Below, piece after piece: positions 26,193 through 36,202 of a stretch of 64,000 nt of DNA. The notes beneath the pieces are model-generated. The model saw only the letters and a list, made by a program, of their open reading frames with translations. It had not been told where the DNA came from and ran no database searches. The stretch covers positions 49,304 through 113,303 of the forward strand of contig JAEUHG010000044.1 in the NCBI GenBank assembly GCA_016795425.1, read 5' to 3'. Both the position numbers and the translations under genes were made by a program. Numbering within the stretch: the first letter of the stretch is position 1; each line of letters begins with the position of its first letter. The DNA comes from Verrucomicrobiales bacterium. GTDB lineage: Bacteria; Verrucomicrobiota; Verrucomicrobiia; Limisphaerales; CAIMTB01.

Positions 26193-27380
26193 ATGTGCCC
26201 TGGGAACTTAGCCCGTTCATGGGTCCAATTATTGATCGTCTTTCTGTCAGGACCCGTCCGCGCAGCGGCGCCGGCCTTCGATTACGTCCCCTTGGATTCC
26301 ACCTATGTCGCCTACGAACGCGACGTGGGAGATCTCGACGGGGACGGCCGAAACGATCTGGTCGCGGTCCAGGAGGGAGATACCACGCTGGAAATGTTTC
26401 GGGCGCCGAAGTGGATTCGCTCGACCCTGGTGCGTTTCGCCGGTCCACACCGGTTTCCGCGGGCCGATGAGTTGAAGGTTGCGGACATCGACGGCGACGG
26501 TGATCTGGATGTCATCACCCGGTTGGGTGACGGTCCGTCCGACGATGGCGCGGGGATCGCGGTTTGGTGCGAGAACCTCGGGCGCGGGTCCGGATTTGCC
26601 CAGCATCTCATCGGGAAAAGTCTCGAGTACGTCAAAGATATCGTGGTCGCGGACTTCGATCGTGACCATCGACTCGATGTCGCCATGCGGATGAACCAGT
26701 CCACCCAACTGTGGCTGCAGGAACCCGGGAGGCGGTGGACCGAAGTCTTGTTGTCTCACCCCCCGCATGAAGGCCTGGAGGTCGGAGACTTGGATCACGA
26801 TGGGGATCCCGACCTGGTCATGAACGGGTTTTGGTTCGCGACCCCGGACACGTCAGCTGCGGCTCGGCGCCCGGAGCATTATCGACGGCACGACATCGAC
26901 GCGCGCTGGTATCGACAAACCGGGGATTGGACGGCGAATTCCTGCAAAGTCGTGATCGGCGACTTCGATTCCGACGGCACCAACGACGTAGCGTTCTCGC
27001 AATCGGAACGACCGGGATACCCGATCACATGGTATGGGACATCCCATCCACGCGGGGACGGCACATGGCGGAAACACGAAGTCGGTGAGGTCGATTACTG
27101 CCACACGTTGCTGGCGGCCGATTTCGATCTCGATGGCGATATCGATCTGATCGCGGGCGGAATGACGCAGTCCCGACAGCGAGGGCTTCGCCAGTTCATC
27201 AATGAGGGAAAAGGCAAACGGTGGCGCGTCGTGGTCATTCAACACGACGGTAGTTACAGCACCGAGCTCGGTGACATCGATAACGACGGAGACCCGGACC
27301 TGACGGGTATTCGCAATTGGGACGCGGCACCCAGCTGGATCTATCGCAACACCGCCCGCGGTCAACGGTCGGATCGCTGA
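26193..27380 (+). CDS. Secreted FG-GAP/VCBS propeller protein
   Basis: The protein has 395 residues from ATG 26193, which opens a signal peptide (WVQLLIVFLSGPVRAAA). Seven calcium-loop motifs (DLDGDGRNDLV, DIDGDGDLDVI, DFDRDHRLDVA, DLDHDGDPDLV, DFDSDGTNDVA, DFDLDGDIDLI, DIDNDGDPDLT) predict one complete propeller and little else. It lacks the ASPIC domain of its divergent neighbour. The 205 bases between the two starts probably hold both promoters. Possible roles are binding or scaffolding outside the cell. Confidence 0.88.
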   Translation: MCPGNLARSWVQLLIVFLSGPVRAAAPAFDYVPLDSTYVAYERDVGDLDGDGRNDLVAVQEGDTTLEMFRAPKWIRSTLVRFAGPHRFPRADELKVADIDGDGDLDVITRLGDGPSDDGAGIAVWCENLGRGSGFAQHLIGKSLEYVKDIVVADFDRDHRLDVAMRMNQSTQLWLQEPGRRWTEVLLSHPPHEGLEVGDLDHDGDPDLVMNGFWFATPDTSAAARRPEHYRRHDIDARWYRQTGDWTANSCKVVIGDFDSDGTNDVAFSQSERPGYPITWYGTSHPRGDGTWRKHEVGEVDYCHTLLAADFDLDGDIDLIAGGMTQSRQRGLRQFINEGKGKRWRVVVIQHDGSYSTELGDIDNDGDPDLTGIRNWDAAPSWIYRNTARGQRSDR

Positions 27381-27538
27381 AACCGCACCGCGTTGGCCCT
27401 CGCCCGCCCCCCAACTCCATTTCGCAAGAAGGCTCTGGTGTTGCCTGGAGTCCGTGGAGTATGGAGGGAACGTGTTTCCCCTGACGCCCAAGACTTCCGC
27501 CACGAGTCGCTTGAGCGGTCAACCATCGCTTGAGTCCC

Positions 27539-28912
27539 ATGACCGCTGAGCGCTCCTGGCTGGCGCGCCTCTCGACCTCGCGCCGGTGGCTGATCTGCGC
27601 GTTACTGTTCTTCGCGGCGACGATCAACTATGTCGACCGGCAGATCATTGGAATTCTGAAACCGACATTGGTGAAGGAGTTTCAGTGGTCGGACGAACGG
27701 ATCTACGCGGCGATCGTGTTCAGTTTTCAGTTGGCCTACGCGATCGGGTTGCTGGTCGCCGGGCGGGTGATCGATCGCATTGGTGTTCGGACCGGATTCG
27801 CCGTGGCCGTGGTGGTTTGGAGTCTTGCGGCGGTGGGTCACGCGGCCGCCGACTGGTTTCCGGGGCTGGCGCTGCCGACCTTGAATCTGGACGCCTCGAC
27901 TGGGGCGTCGGTCGTGATGATGACCGGCGCCGCCGCCGGGTTTGCTTTGGCGCGGTTCCTGCTGGGATTGGGAGAGGCCGGCAACTTTCCGGCGTGCATC
28001 AAAGCGGTGGCGGAATGGTTCCCGAGAAGAGAGCGCGCGCTGGCCACCGGCATCTTCAATTCGGGAACGAACGTGGGTGCATTGGCCACGCCATTGATCG
28101 TTCCCTGGGTCGCCGGGCACTGGGGTTGGAAATGGGCCTTCGTGGTAACGGGGCTCACGGGGTTCTTATGGGTGATCCTTTGGTGGAGCTATTACCGCGC
28201 CCCGGAGGAGCATCCTGCCCTGTCACCCGCCGAATTGGCTCACATTCGCAGCGACCCTTCGGAGTCGACCGCATCCGTTCGATGGCGGGACGTCGTTCCG
28301 TGGCGACAGACCTGGGCCTTCGCCATCGGCAAATTCCTGACCGACCCCATCTGGTGGCTCTATCTTTTTTGGGTGCCTGATTTCCTGAATCGCAACCATG
28401 GACTCGACCTGAAGTCGCTGGGCCCGCCGTTGGTGGTGATCTATCTCGTGGCCGATTTCGGGAGCATCGGGGGTGGGTGGCTGTCGTCGTGGCTCATCCA
28501 GCGCGGCTGGAGCGTGAACGCTGCCCGGAAGGTGACGATGTTGCTGTGCGCGTTGTCGGTGTTGCCAATCCTGTTGGCGGCTCGAACCTCCAGCCTTTGG
28601 GTTGCCGTGGGATTGGTTTCCCTGGCTGCGGCGGCCCATCAGGGATGGTCGGCGAATCTGTTCACGCTGGCTTCGGACATGTTTCCCCGACGCGCGGTGG
28701 GTTCGGTTGTGGGCATTGGCGGAATGAGTGGTGCGGTGGGCGGCATGTTGATCGCCCTGGTGGTCGGCGAGATTCTCCAGCGCACCGGGAGTTACGTTCC
28801 CATCTTCGTGATCGCCGGAACCGCCTACCTCGTCGCGCTGCTGATCATACAGTTGCTGGCTCCCGGCGCTCAACCTGTCGAGTTGCGGGAAAATGCTCCC
28901 GTGAATGGCTGA
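27539..28912 (+). CDS. MFS transporter, hexuronate/phthalate (ExuT-like) family
   Basis: The protein has 457 residues from ATG 27539. About twelve helices are predicted, with the family signature FFAATINYVDRQIIGI in helix 1, GRVIDRIGVRTG in the first cytosolic loop, and RFLLGLGEAGNFPACIKAVAEWFPRRER, diagnostic of the anion:cation symporter subfamily that moves hexuronates, galactonate or organic anions. An extra segment (about residues 103-125) lies between helices 3 and 4. It would import uronic acids released by the secreted enzymes nearby; the substrate is not proven. Confidence 0.9.
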   Translation: MTAERSWLARLSTSRRWLICALLFFAATINYVDRQIIGILKPTLVKEFQWSDERIYAAIVFSFQLAYAIGLLVAGRVIDRIGVRTGFAVAVVVWSLAAVGHAAADWFPGLALPTLNLDASTGASVVMMTGAAAGFALARFLLGLGEAGNFPACIKAVAEWFPRRERALATGIFNSGTNVGALATPLIVPWVAGHWGWKWAFVVTGLTGFLWVILWWSYYRAPEEHPALSPAELAHIRSDPSESTASVRWRDVVPWRQTWAFAIGKFLTDPIWWLYLFWVPDFLNRNHGLDLKSLGPPLVVIYLVADFGSIGGGWLSSWLIQRGWSVNAARKVTMLLCALSVLPILLAARTSSLWVAVGLVSLAAAAHQGWSANLFTLASDMFPRRAVGSVVGIGGMSGAVGGMLIALVVGEILQRTGSYVPIFVIAGTAYLVALLIIQLLAPGAQPVELRENAPVNG

Positions 28913-28960
28913 AGCACCCAGGGCGATGGCGAGCGAGTGGCTGGCGGGTAACCCGTCGGA

Positions 28961-29168
28961 TCACTGTTCCTGCGAAAAGTAAGTTCGCTCCTGAAGCCAC
29001 TGAATGTCGGCATGGTTGGGGGAATCCGCTATCCGCAAGGTTGCCTTCGCCGGTCGCAGGAGGTCGCGTGCGGGAGTCGCTCCAGACGTGCCATTCGACG
29101 TGACCATCTGCGAAGGACGGCGTGCCACCTCTCGCGTGATGGAAAGCAGGGTAGCTGAGGAACCTGGA
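28961..29168 (-). pseudogene. C-terminal fragment of an H-X9-DG pseudopilin
   Basis: One frame carries SYPAFHHARGGTPSFADGH, which contains the H-X9-DG signature of prepilin-type processing-associated proteins, followed by WSDSRTRPP. Near 29036 the frame changes and the family end SPNHADIQWLQERTYFSQEQ continues to the stop at 28961. There is no N-terminal prepilin part. The end matches that of the decayed pseudopilin at 24 kb. Confidence 0.7.
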
Positions 29169-29197
29169 CGCGGCGCCTCGGGCGGGACTGGTCCAGA

Positions 29198-29371
29198 GCG
29201 AATCTTGGTGCCGATCGCCGAGCGATAGGAGGTGGTCCCAACGCACTTGTGCTTGAGCCAGCCATTGGTATTGCCGTTGTTTCGGTGCAAACCATTTGGT
29301 TGGGCGGAATGCACGGTTCCATTGGCCACCATGACATCCGGGAACCCGTCGTTGTTGTAGTCGATCCCGCC
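29198..29371 (-). pseudogene. Fragment of a VCBS/ASPIC protein
   Basis: Fifty-odd codons (IDYNNDGFPDVMVANG to SAIGTKIR) match the last propeller repeat and first ASPIC strand of the intact protein at 24.3-26 kb almost residue for residue. The fragment lacks everything before and after, and joins the pseudopilin fragment directly, as if one deletion removed the region between them. Its upstream edge abuts the VOC gene stop. Confidence 0.75.
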
Positions 29372-29375
29372 CCCT

Positions 29376-29771
29376 TCAAGGCGTGTTGGACCAACCCGAA
29401 CGCTGGATGACGATGCGGTATCCGTCCGGGTCCTGGAACGTACGACCTTGGCGTGCCCAGTACGGGTTGAACGACGAGACCTCGGTGAAACCCGCGGCAC
29501 TTAATCGAGCACAGCGCTCCTCCCAGGCCTGTGGATCGGCGATATAGAAAACCAGAAGATCCTCCGCTGTCGGGGCGGGAGTCACCGGATGATGGCGGCA
29601 ATAAGTGATCTCGAAGTGAAACGGACCCTCCGGGTCCCCGAGCATGACGCCGTCGAATCCATCGTGATTTGAGAAGCGAGCGAGTTCGGTCAGCGACAAG
29701 CCCTGCAGGTACATCTCGACGGATCGCGCGAGATTGGAGGCCGGGCGGGCGATACGGAGATGGGCGTTCAT
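29376..29771 (-). CDS. VOC-superfamily (glyoxalase/dioxygenase fold) protein
   Basis: The protein has 131 residues with the paired beta-alpha-beta-beta-beta modules of the vicinal-oxygen-chelate fold: LRIARPASNLARSVEMY at the N-terminus, FHFEITYC in the first module and FQDPDGYRIVIQRSGW at the end, the usual family finish. Members include lactoylglutathione lyases, extradiol dioxygenases and antibiotic-binding proteins; the role is not decided. It sits alone between decayed genes. Confidence 0.85.
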   Translation of the reverse strand: MNAHLRIARPASNLARSVEMYLQGLSLTELARFSNHDGFDGVMLGDPEGPFHFEITYCRHHPVTPAPTAEDLLVFYIADPQAWEERCARLSAAGFTEVSSFNPYWARQGRTFQDPDGYRIVIQRSGWSNTP

Positions 29772-29819
29772 GTTAGGAAGACTGGAAAATCGAAACGCGA
29801 CCTGTCTCGCGCAGGTTAA

Positions 29820-30708
29820 TCAGAGTTCCTTGTTGGTACATGGGAACGTAACTGGTGTGGGATCTGGTTCCGGCGAAGGAAAGGGCTCAAAGCGTATGTT
29901 GGACGCAGCGGCGTCCTGCAGAGCCTTTCGAATCGCCGCACTGCCGACGATGGCTCCGTTAACGAGGACCAAGTGACGATCGCCCATCCAGCGAGCCAGG
30001 GCGCGCCGATCCAGGCGTGCCCAGGCGCGCTTCTCGGATTGGTACACTTCATTCCAATGTTGTCCCCCCAAATCCCGGTAGACGCGTTCTCCGCACTGTC
30101 GACACCGCGGACACGAGATGACTCCCGGCGGATCAAGCCACTCGTCCAGGAAGACCACCTCGGAATAGGTTGGTGACTTGCGATGTGTTCTGACTTTGTT
30201 TCCACCCGAGCGGATCAAATCCTCCGGTTCCCCGGATTTCGGCACGCGAAAAGGTCCGCAGGGGCGCCGACGTCCCATTCGGCGTAGTATGACGGGGCAG
30301 GTGCGGATTCCGGAATCCAACATCGGTTTTAACAGGTCCCGGAGACGCGTGGATATCAGGAGGCTTCCCGGGCTTGGCCAGAGGACGTCGGATTCGGGGG
30401 TCGATGGAAGATCCAGGAAGCAGGAGGTCGCGCCGTCGATCACGGGTGGGCCAATGGGCGGCCAGTCTCTCGATGAGGTGCCGAAACTCGGACGTGGAGA
30501 GATCGCCGTCGTAGTCCCGCAGAAATCGGCTTCGGCGAAAGGGGACCGGGCATTCGTACGGAAGCCGGCGAAGGCTGACGGAACGCTGGCCGCAAAGTTC
30601 GCATCGGACGGTGGGAAGAGAAAAAGGGTGTTCGATGCGACCATTGACCACGCTGTTTCGGTAGTCGCTGGAATAAAGCGGAGGCAACCATTGCCAAAAG
30701 GATTTCAC
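29820..30708 (-). pseudogene. Frameshifted double-CXXCG motif protein (SitI6-like)
   Basis: The N-terminal half lies in one frame (start uncertain; GTG 30708 or a TTG shortly after): HPFSLPTVRCELCGQRS with the first CXXCG and LPYECPVP. The C-terminal half lies in another frame, from about 30430 down to the stop at 29820: DVLWPSPGSLLISTRLRDLL, a second cysteine cluster CPRCRQCGER, then GDRHLVLVNG. Both halves match the Myxococcus-type double-CXXCG family (Gmx_para_CXXCG), whose SitI6 members are immunity proteins. The shift falls near 30430-30460. It may be true decay, a sequencing error or recoding. No partner toxin gene is recognisable nearby. Confidence 0.6.
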
Positions 30709-30997
30709 GGGCTTCAGCCCTAAGGGTGAAGCTTGGCTGGGAAAAGGGTCAAGGTGTCGATGAATTTGGCCCCAACCTCGTATCGACGAATGAATCTGCG
30801 ATCCTGCGTTGGAGAGCGGAGCCTGCCTCGAGTTCGCCTGGGCCGATTCTGGCCCGTTCGTCCCGTTGGCGCAGATTCTATTGGAACGCCAAGGGGTTTC
30901 GGGGGCGTCTGGACCAGGCGTCCCCTGTTGAGATGCGGACCCAAGCCAAGTCCGAGGTCTCTGGATGGGTGGTGCGGGGGACGAGTCGCCGCAACGG

Positions 30998-33900
30998 CTA
31001 GGGAGTCGCCAGGATGCGGTAGAAGCCGACTGATCCGGAGGTGCCGAGATCGACGGTTTGGGAGGACCCATCCCCGGTCAGGGTTTGTTGGGTGCTCCAG
31101 CCCACGGTCGGCCCTGCGGCATCACTCAGGGAGCCGAGGAATTGTACTGTGTAGATCCTGCCGCGTTCGGTCGGGATTTGGAACTGGATCCGGCCGTTGA
31201 CGAATCGTGGAGTTTCGAGTCGGACTTGGCCGAAGGCGGTGCCTCCGTTGTGAAGGCGGAAGAGCCAGCGCCCGCCCGGGACGGAAAACCCGATGCCATC
31301 GTCGAAGGCGAAACCGGCCAGGAGCGCGCGACCGTCGGTGCCGAAGAACCAGTAGGGTTCGTAGGCCGGGGCTGAGACGCCGCCCGGTGAAGCCATCGTG
31401 TCCCAGGACGCGTCGGGAGTGCCGTTGGAATTGAGACGCGCGGACAAAGTCCCTGCGGTACCGGCAATGACCAGGCGGTTGTCCGGTTGGACGCCAGGAG
31501 CGCCGGCGATGGTTCCGCCGACGGGATAGTCGGGGTGGTAATCGGCATCGCGCTCGCCGTTGGCGAGGAAGCGCATGATGCGAAGTTCGGATCCGCTGGT
31601 GTCGGTGCTGGCACGGTAACCCGTGGCAAATACTGAACCGTCCAGGCCGACGGCCATTCGAATCAAATTCTCGCCCACGGTCACCAGTGACCAGGCAGGA
31701 TCCGGTTGGCCATTGGGCTGATAGCGAAACACGCCATGCGCGGTGAGCAGATAGATGCGGTCCTTGGCATCCACGATCATGCGTCGCACCTCCGCCGAAG
31801 TGTCGATGCCCGGGCTATGGGAGCTATTAATCGCGCCGCCGAACGTGGTGTCTTTTGCGCCATCGGGCAGCAGTCGGTACACCACGCTTTGACGAACGAT
31901 CAGAATGCGCCCGTCGGTTTGTCCGGCGATCTGATTGCCGCCCGAGCCGTCGAGTCCGAGTTCGGAGGTTTGGAAGGTGGGATCAGGGGTTCCATTGGCA
32001 TCGTACCGTGCGAAACCTGGTGCGGCGGACGGGCCGGGATCGGTTTGGCCCGAGATGCCACGGAAATTTCCGGCGATGACGATCTTGCCGGAGGGTTGGT
32101 GGACGAGGCCGACCGATGTGCCCATGGCCGCGGTGACGGGCGCGAAGGTCGGATCCAGGGTTCCATTCGCGTTCAAGCGCGCCAACACGGTGAGCGGGGA
32201 ACATCCCACGAGCGGATTGCCAAAGGATCCGGTGACGTAGACTCGCCCATCGGACAGGAACTCAACGCCGTTCAGGGCAAACATCTCGCCGAGCGCCAGG
32301 TAGTCCCAGCCGAAATCAACGCGGCCCGGGCGGGTATCGTTCTCGACTAATCGCACGCGCATTGCACCTGCCTGGGCCACGATGTCGACGAGGCTGGTTC
32401 CGAATTCATTGCGGACCTCGCAAAGGTAATCGCCCACATCGGTCGCGGTGGGTGAGGCAAGGGTGAGGGTGGAGGACGTGGCCCCGGGGATGGGCACGAA
32501 CGACGACAGTGGCTCGACCTGACCGACTTGGGCCGGGCCGCGGCGCCACTGATAGGTCAACGTGCCGAACCCGAGGGCATCGACGCCAAGGACGATGGGC
32601 AGCGGATTCTCGCGGTAGCGGAAGATCGAGGCGACCGGGCCGGGGCAGAGGTTCGCTTGCGGTGTTCCGGTGGGGACAGCCGCGTTGCTGGTGAGCGTTT
32701 GGATTCCGTCGGAGACGACGACGTCGAGGCGGACCCCCACATCGCTGATTGTGGGCGGGTCGAGTCGCAGGACGCGATTGGTGGCGCCGGGAATAACGAC
32801 GCCGTTTCGACGCCATTGATAGGTTAGGGGTCGAACCAGGTCGTTGCGCGTCTCCACCGAGAAACTCACGGGCTGGTTCGGAAGCAGATTGAGGGAGGTC
32901 GGGTGTTCGATGATGGCGAAAACCGGCGGGACCACGGAGAGCACCGCTTCGCGTGACTCGGCCCGGCCCTGGTCGTTGATGACGATCAGACGGTAGCGTC
33001 CGGCATCCGCGTCGGTAATGGAGTTCAGACAGAGTGAAACGGTGGTGGCTCCCGGCACATCGACGCCATTCTTCTGCCATTGAAACCGAAGCGGAGAACT
33101 GCCGGCGACGCCCACTTCGAAACAGGTGGATCCCACCACGGCGATGACGGTGCGATCGGCGGGTTCATGGATAATGGAAGGCGGTCGGGGAGGTTCCGTG
33201 ACCTTCACGTCGGCGACCGTGCTGATGACCGAACCCGCGGTGTTCGTGATGCGCACGGAATACCCACCTTCCTGGGTGAGTTGGAGATCCGTGAGAACCA
33301 GCGTGGCGGCGTTGGCGCCGGGAAGGTCGATGCCGTTGCGTCGCCATTGATAGCTCAGCGGGGCGGTCCCGGTGGCTTCGACACTCAGGGTCACCGTGGT
33401 GCCGACGAGCACGTTGGTCCTAAAGAGGGGCTGAGTGAGAATCGACGGTGGGAAGTCATTTCCCAAGGTGGCCGGATCGCTGACGGTACTTTGGCCACCG
33501 CCCGTGACCACGACGTCATAGACGCCTAGCGACGCGGGGGTGATCGGGGCGACATTCCAGACGTCCGCCGTCGCCCCGGGAATGGGCGCGCCATTGAAAC
33601 GCCATTGATAGGTCAAGGGACGAACCCCATCGGCGACGACGCGGAAGGAGGCGACCTGTAGTCCGGAGGCAGCGATGCTGCGCGGCGGTCGTACGATGAC
33701 AGGCGGCGCCGGCGGGACATAGTCGTCGTTCTGCAAGCGAGTCGCGCCAGGGTGGTCGGCCGAGATGACCCAGACCTTGCCGTTGGCGGCCGACAGCATG
33801 TTGCGAACAAAAGCGATGGGAGGCGCGTTGGTGTAGAACGGATCGCGCGCGCCGCCTGCGAGATGGCGGCTGACACTGCTGGGAGGGAGCGGCGTTCCCG

Positions 33901-36202
33901 TATCAGCGCTGACCAGCCACGCACCGTCCGGGCGTTGGAGCAGCGCTTCGCCGGCGCCATGAACGATGCCGGCGTCGAAGAAACGATCGTGCACTCCCGA
34001 GGTGTCGAGGCGGAAGGGGTTCGACAAGGTGTTGCCTCCAAGAACGGCGTTGCCACTTCGCAGGACAATGACGCCGCCGGCGGGAGCGAGCTCCAGATCG
34101 GTGACTCCAATGACCCCCGGGAACGGAGTGAAGGCGGTGTCTTGGGTTCCATCCGGGTTGAGCCGCAGCACGCTGGCTTCAACCGTGGCGCCCGAAAGCG
34201 AAAACGAGCCGCCGAGGTAAATGTCACCGTCGGGAGCGATAACGATCGCCGAAACGCGCGAACTCAGGGGAAGGGCGGGGAAGGTCGTGTCCAGCGTGCC
34301 ATCCGCGTGCAGTCGGAGCAGGCCAGGGCGCACCGCATTCTGGACGCGCGCGAAGCCGCCTCCGACGAGGATGCCGCCGTTGGTTTGGAGAGTGACGATG
34401 CGGGCTCCGGCCTGCTGGGTGCCCTCGAAGAGTCGAAGTCCGGCGAAGGAAGGGTCGCGGGAACCATCGGGAAGGAGACGGACGACGCCATCCCGGATTT
34501 CCGTGCCCGAGACGAACAAAGCACCGAGCACAAGGCGTTCATCCGATTGGAGCGCGCCACCTCCGGCGTCGCGTACGAGATCGCCAGGATGGAAATCCGG
34601 CCTTGCGTTGCCCTCGGCATCGAGGCGGACCAGGCCGGTTTCAATGGTGTTGGTGGCTCGGCGGAACGCGAAGTTCCCCCAGAGATAGAGCCCGCCGTCC
34701 GCGGTGGGAGCGCCTCCCCAGAACAGTGGGTTGACGATGGTGGGAACAAACCCCTCGCTCCCGGCGGGTGGGTTCAAGGGTGGGGATTCGAAGGTGACAT
34801 CCGGCGAGCCTGGGCGGCGCGCGCCGGGGTCCAGATGGACGGTGGCCGGGGAACTGGCGACGACCGCGATGCGATTGCTGGCGATCAGTTGGTAGGAACC
34901 GGCGTCGGAGGCCTGGAAATTGGCGAGCGTCAGTGATGCGGAGGTGGCATTGCGGATGGGCGAACCATCATGGAGCCACTGGAAATTGGGCGACGGTTCG
35001 CCAGTCACCACGGCGCTCAGAGTCACGGTGGCGCCAGGGGTGGCGACGGTGGTGGCCGCGGGTTGGGTGGTGAAGAGAGGGGCCTTGGGCACCGGACCGG
35101 TCTCATCACCCGCCAGCCGGTAAATGGGGTGGGACTGTAGCGGGCCTTCAAGATTGCCGAGGACGTACACGGCGCCTTGTCCGTCGGCGACCAATTCACG
35201 AACCACGACCGTGGGGGCTGGGTCGGTCCAGGTTGGATCCACCAGGCCGGACGCTAGGAAGCGTTGAATTCCGCCTGTGGATTGGCCGACGACGAGTCTG
35301 CCGTCGGCAAGCACCGCGACGGGGCGATGACATCCGGCGCTGTCGTACGCCGCGTCGAAAACGCCGGCAAAATTAAAGGTCGAGTCCAGAACGCCCGAGG
35401 CGCTCACCCGAATCAGCGACTTGACGGGTGTGCCGTTGAAGCTGCGCATCGCGCCGCCACCCAGGAGGAAATCTCCTGAGGGAAGGCGCCGAAGGAGTTC
35501 GACATTGGCGACATTCCAAGGGGTGAAACTTGCATCCGGGGTGCCGTCGGCCAGGAAACGGCGGACATCGGTGCGCGCGGCGAGGAAGGAACCATCGGGC
35601 AGCACGGCGATGTCGGTGCTGGTGCCGACGCCGATCCGACCGAAAAAATCGACATCCCGGGAACCGCTTGGGGCGATGCGCACCGGCGTGTTCCTAAGGC
35701 CGCGATCGGTTCCCCAGTCGAGTTGGGAGCCGGTGGGCCCACTCCCGGCGATCAGGATTCCGCCATTCGGCTGAAAGGCAACGGCCCATGGATCGCTCGA
35801 GCGCCAGCCGAGACCGGGAGCGAAGGTCGCGTCGACCTCCGTTGCCGGGGGCAGGAAGCGGTAGGCGGTGTTGTCGCCGCCCGCGAAGATCTCGCCATTC
35901 CATCCGGCAGCGACGGTCTGGGCCGGGACGCTGAGTTGAGCGCTTTTCCACTCGATCGAACCATCAGCAGAGAGTCGGACGAGGAAGGCACCGCTGGGAG
36001 AGTTGGTGAAGACGCCGACCAGCAGGACTTTTCCGTCTGGTTGGACGCCGAGCGTCCGGGAGGTCCGCATTCCAGGGACGGTGAATCCGCGTTCAATCTG
36101 GCCGGGTTGAGCGTGGGCATGCTGGGACAGCGACGCCGCGAGAAGCAGGGCGATGATTCCCGCGGACGTCGATCGGGAATGAGTGTGATTAATTCTGTGC
36201 AT
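30998..36202 (-). CDS. Giant secreted delta-60 repeat and Ig-like protein
   Basis: The protein has 1734 residues from ATG 36202 (MHRINHTHS, then a signal helix IIALLLAASLSQHAHAQ); an ATG 18 bases upstream is also possible. Delta-60 propeller repeats (LQPDGKVLVGGxF, RLNANGTLDPTF types) fill three blocks: N-terminal, middle and C-terminal. Between them lie six Ig-like domains, each marked by an FQW or YQWRRNG strand and a GxYxxxxxN strand. The tail ends FYRILATP. Such proteins are cell-surface or secreted and repetitive; no enzyme motif is seen. Another giant secreted gene lies upstream on the same strand. Confidence 0.87.
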   Translation of the reverse strand: MHRINHTHSRSTSAGIIALLLAASLSQHAHAQPGQIERGFTVPGMRTSRTLGVQPDGKVLLVGVFTNSPSGAFLVRLSADGSIEWKSAQLSVPAQTVAAGWNGEIFAGGDNTAYRFLPPATEVDATFAPGLGWRSSDPWAVAFQPNGGILIAGSGPTGSQLDWGTDRGLRNTPVRIAPSGSRDVDFFGRIGVGTSTDIAVLPDGSFLAARTDVRRFLADGTPDASFTPWNVANVELLRRLPSGDFLLGGGAMRSFNGTPVKSLIRVSASGVLDSTFNFAGVFDAAYDSAGCHRPVAVLADGRLVVGQSTGGIQRFLASGLVDPTWTDPAPTVVVRELVADGQGAVYVLGNLEGPLQSHPIYRLAGDETGPVPKAPLFTTQPAATTVATPGATVTLSAVVTGEPSPNFQWLHDGSPIRNATSASLTLANFQASDAGSYQLIASNRIAVVASSPATVHLDPGARRPGSPDVTFESPPLNPPAGSEGFVPTIVNPLFWGGAPTADGGLYLWGNFAFRRATNTIETGLVRLDAEGNARPDFHPGDLVRDAGGGALQSDERLVLGALFVSGTEIRDGVVRLLPDGSRDPSFAGLRLFEGTQQAGARIVTLQTNGGILVGGGFARVQNAVRPGLLRLHADGTLDTTFPALPLSSRVSAIVIAPDGDIYLGGSFSLSGATVEASVLRLNPDGTQDTAFTPFPGVIGVTDLELAPAGGVIVLRSGNAVLGGNTLSNPFRLDTSGVHDRFFDAGIVHGAGEALLQRPDGAWLVSADTGTPLPPSSVSRHLAGGARDPFYTNAPPIAFVRNMLSAANGKVWVISADHPGATRLQNDDYVPPAPPVIVRPPRSIAASGLQVASFRVVADGVRPLTYQWRFNGAPIPGATADVWNVAPITPASLGVYDVVVTGGGQSTVSDPATLGNDFPPSILTQPLFRTNVLVGTTVTLSVEATGTAPLSYQWRRNGIDLPGANAATLVLTDLQLTQEGGYSVRITNTAGSVISTVADVKVTEPPRPPSIIHEPADRTVIAVVGSTCFEVGVAGSSPLRFQWQKNGVDVPGATTVSLCLNSITDADAGRYRLIVINDQGRAESREAVLSVVPPVFAIIEHPTSLNLLPNQPVSFSVETRNDLVRPLTYQWRRNGVVIPGATNRVLRLDPPTISDVGVRLDVVVSDGIQTLTSNAAVPTGTPQANLCPGPVASIFRYRENPLPIVLGVDALGFGTLTYQWRRGPAQVGQVEPLSSFVPIPGATSSTLTLASPTATDVGDYLCEVRNEFGTSLVDIVAQAGAMRVRLVENDTRPGRVDFGWDYLALGEMFALNGVEFLSDGRVYVTGSFGNPLVGCSPLTVLARLNANGTLDPTFAPVTAAMGTSVGLVHQPSGKIVIAGNFRGISGQTDPGPSAAPGFARYDANGTPDPTFQTSELGLDGSGGNQIAGQTDGRILIVRQSVVYRLLPDGAKDTTFGGAINSSHSPGIDTSAEVRRMIVDAKDRIYLLTAHGVFRYQPNGQPDPAWSLVTVGENLIRMAVGLDGSVFATGYRASTDTSGSELRIMRFLANGERDADYHPDYPVGGTIAGAPGVQPDNRLVIAGTAGTLSARLNSNGTPDASWDTMASPGGVSAPAYEPYWFFGTDGRALLAGFAFDDGIGFSVPGGRWLFRLHNGGTAFGQVRLETPRFVNGRIQFQIPTERGRIYTVQFLGSLSDAAGPTVGWSTQQTLTGDGSSQTVDLGTSGSVGFYRILATP

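Noticed and set aside
29820..30708. A toxin-immunity pair around the double-CXXCG gene
   Set aside because: No toxin, lipoprotein or transport gene of the Sit type is recognisable in the surrounding genes.
33752..34936. A 394-codon plus-strand frame
   Set aside because: It is antisense to the delta-60 protein and is made of arginine- and glutamate-rich repeats that mirror it.
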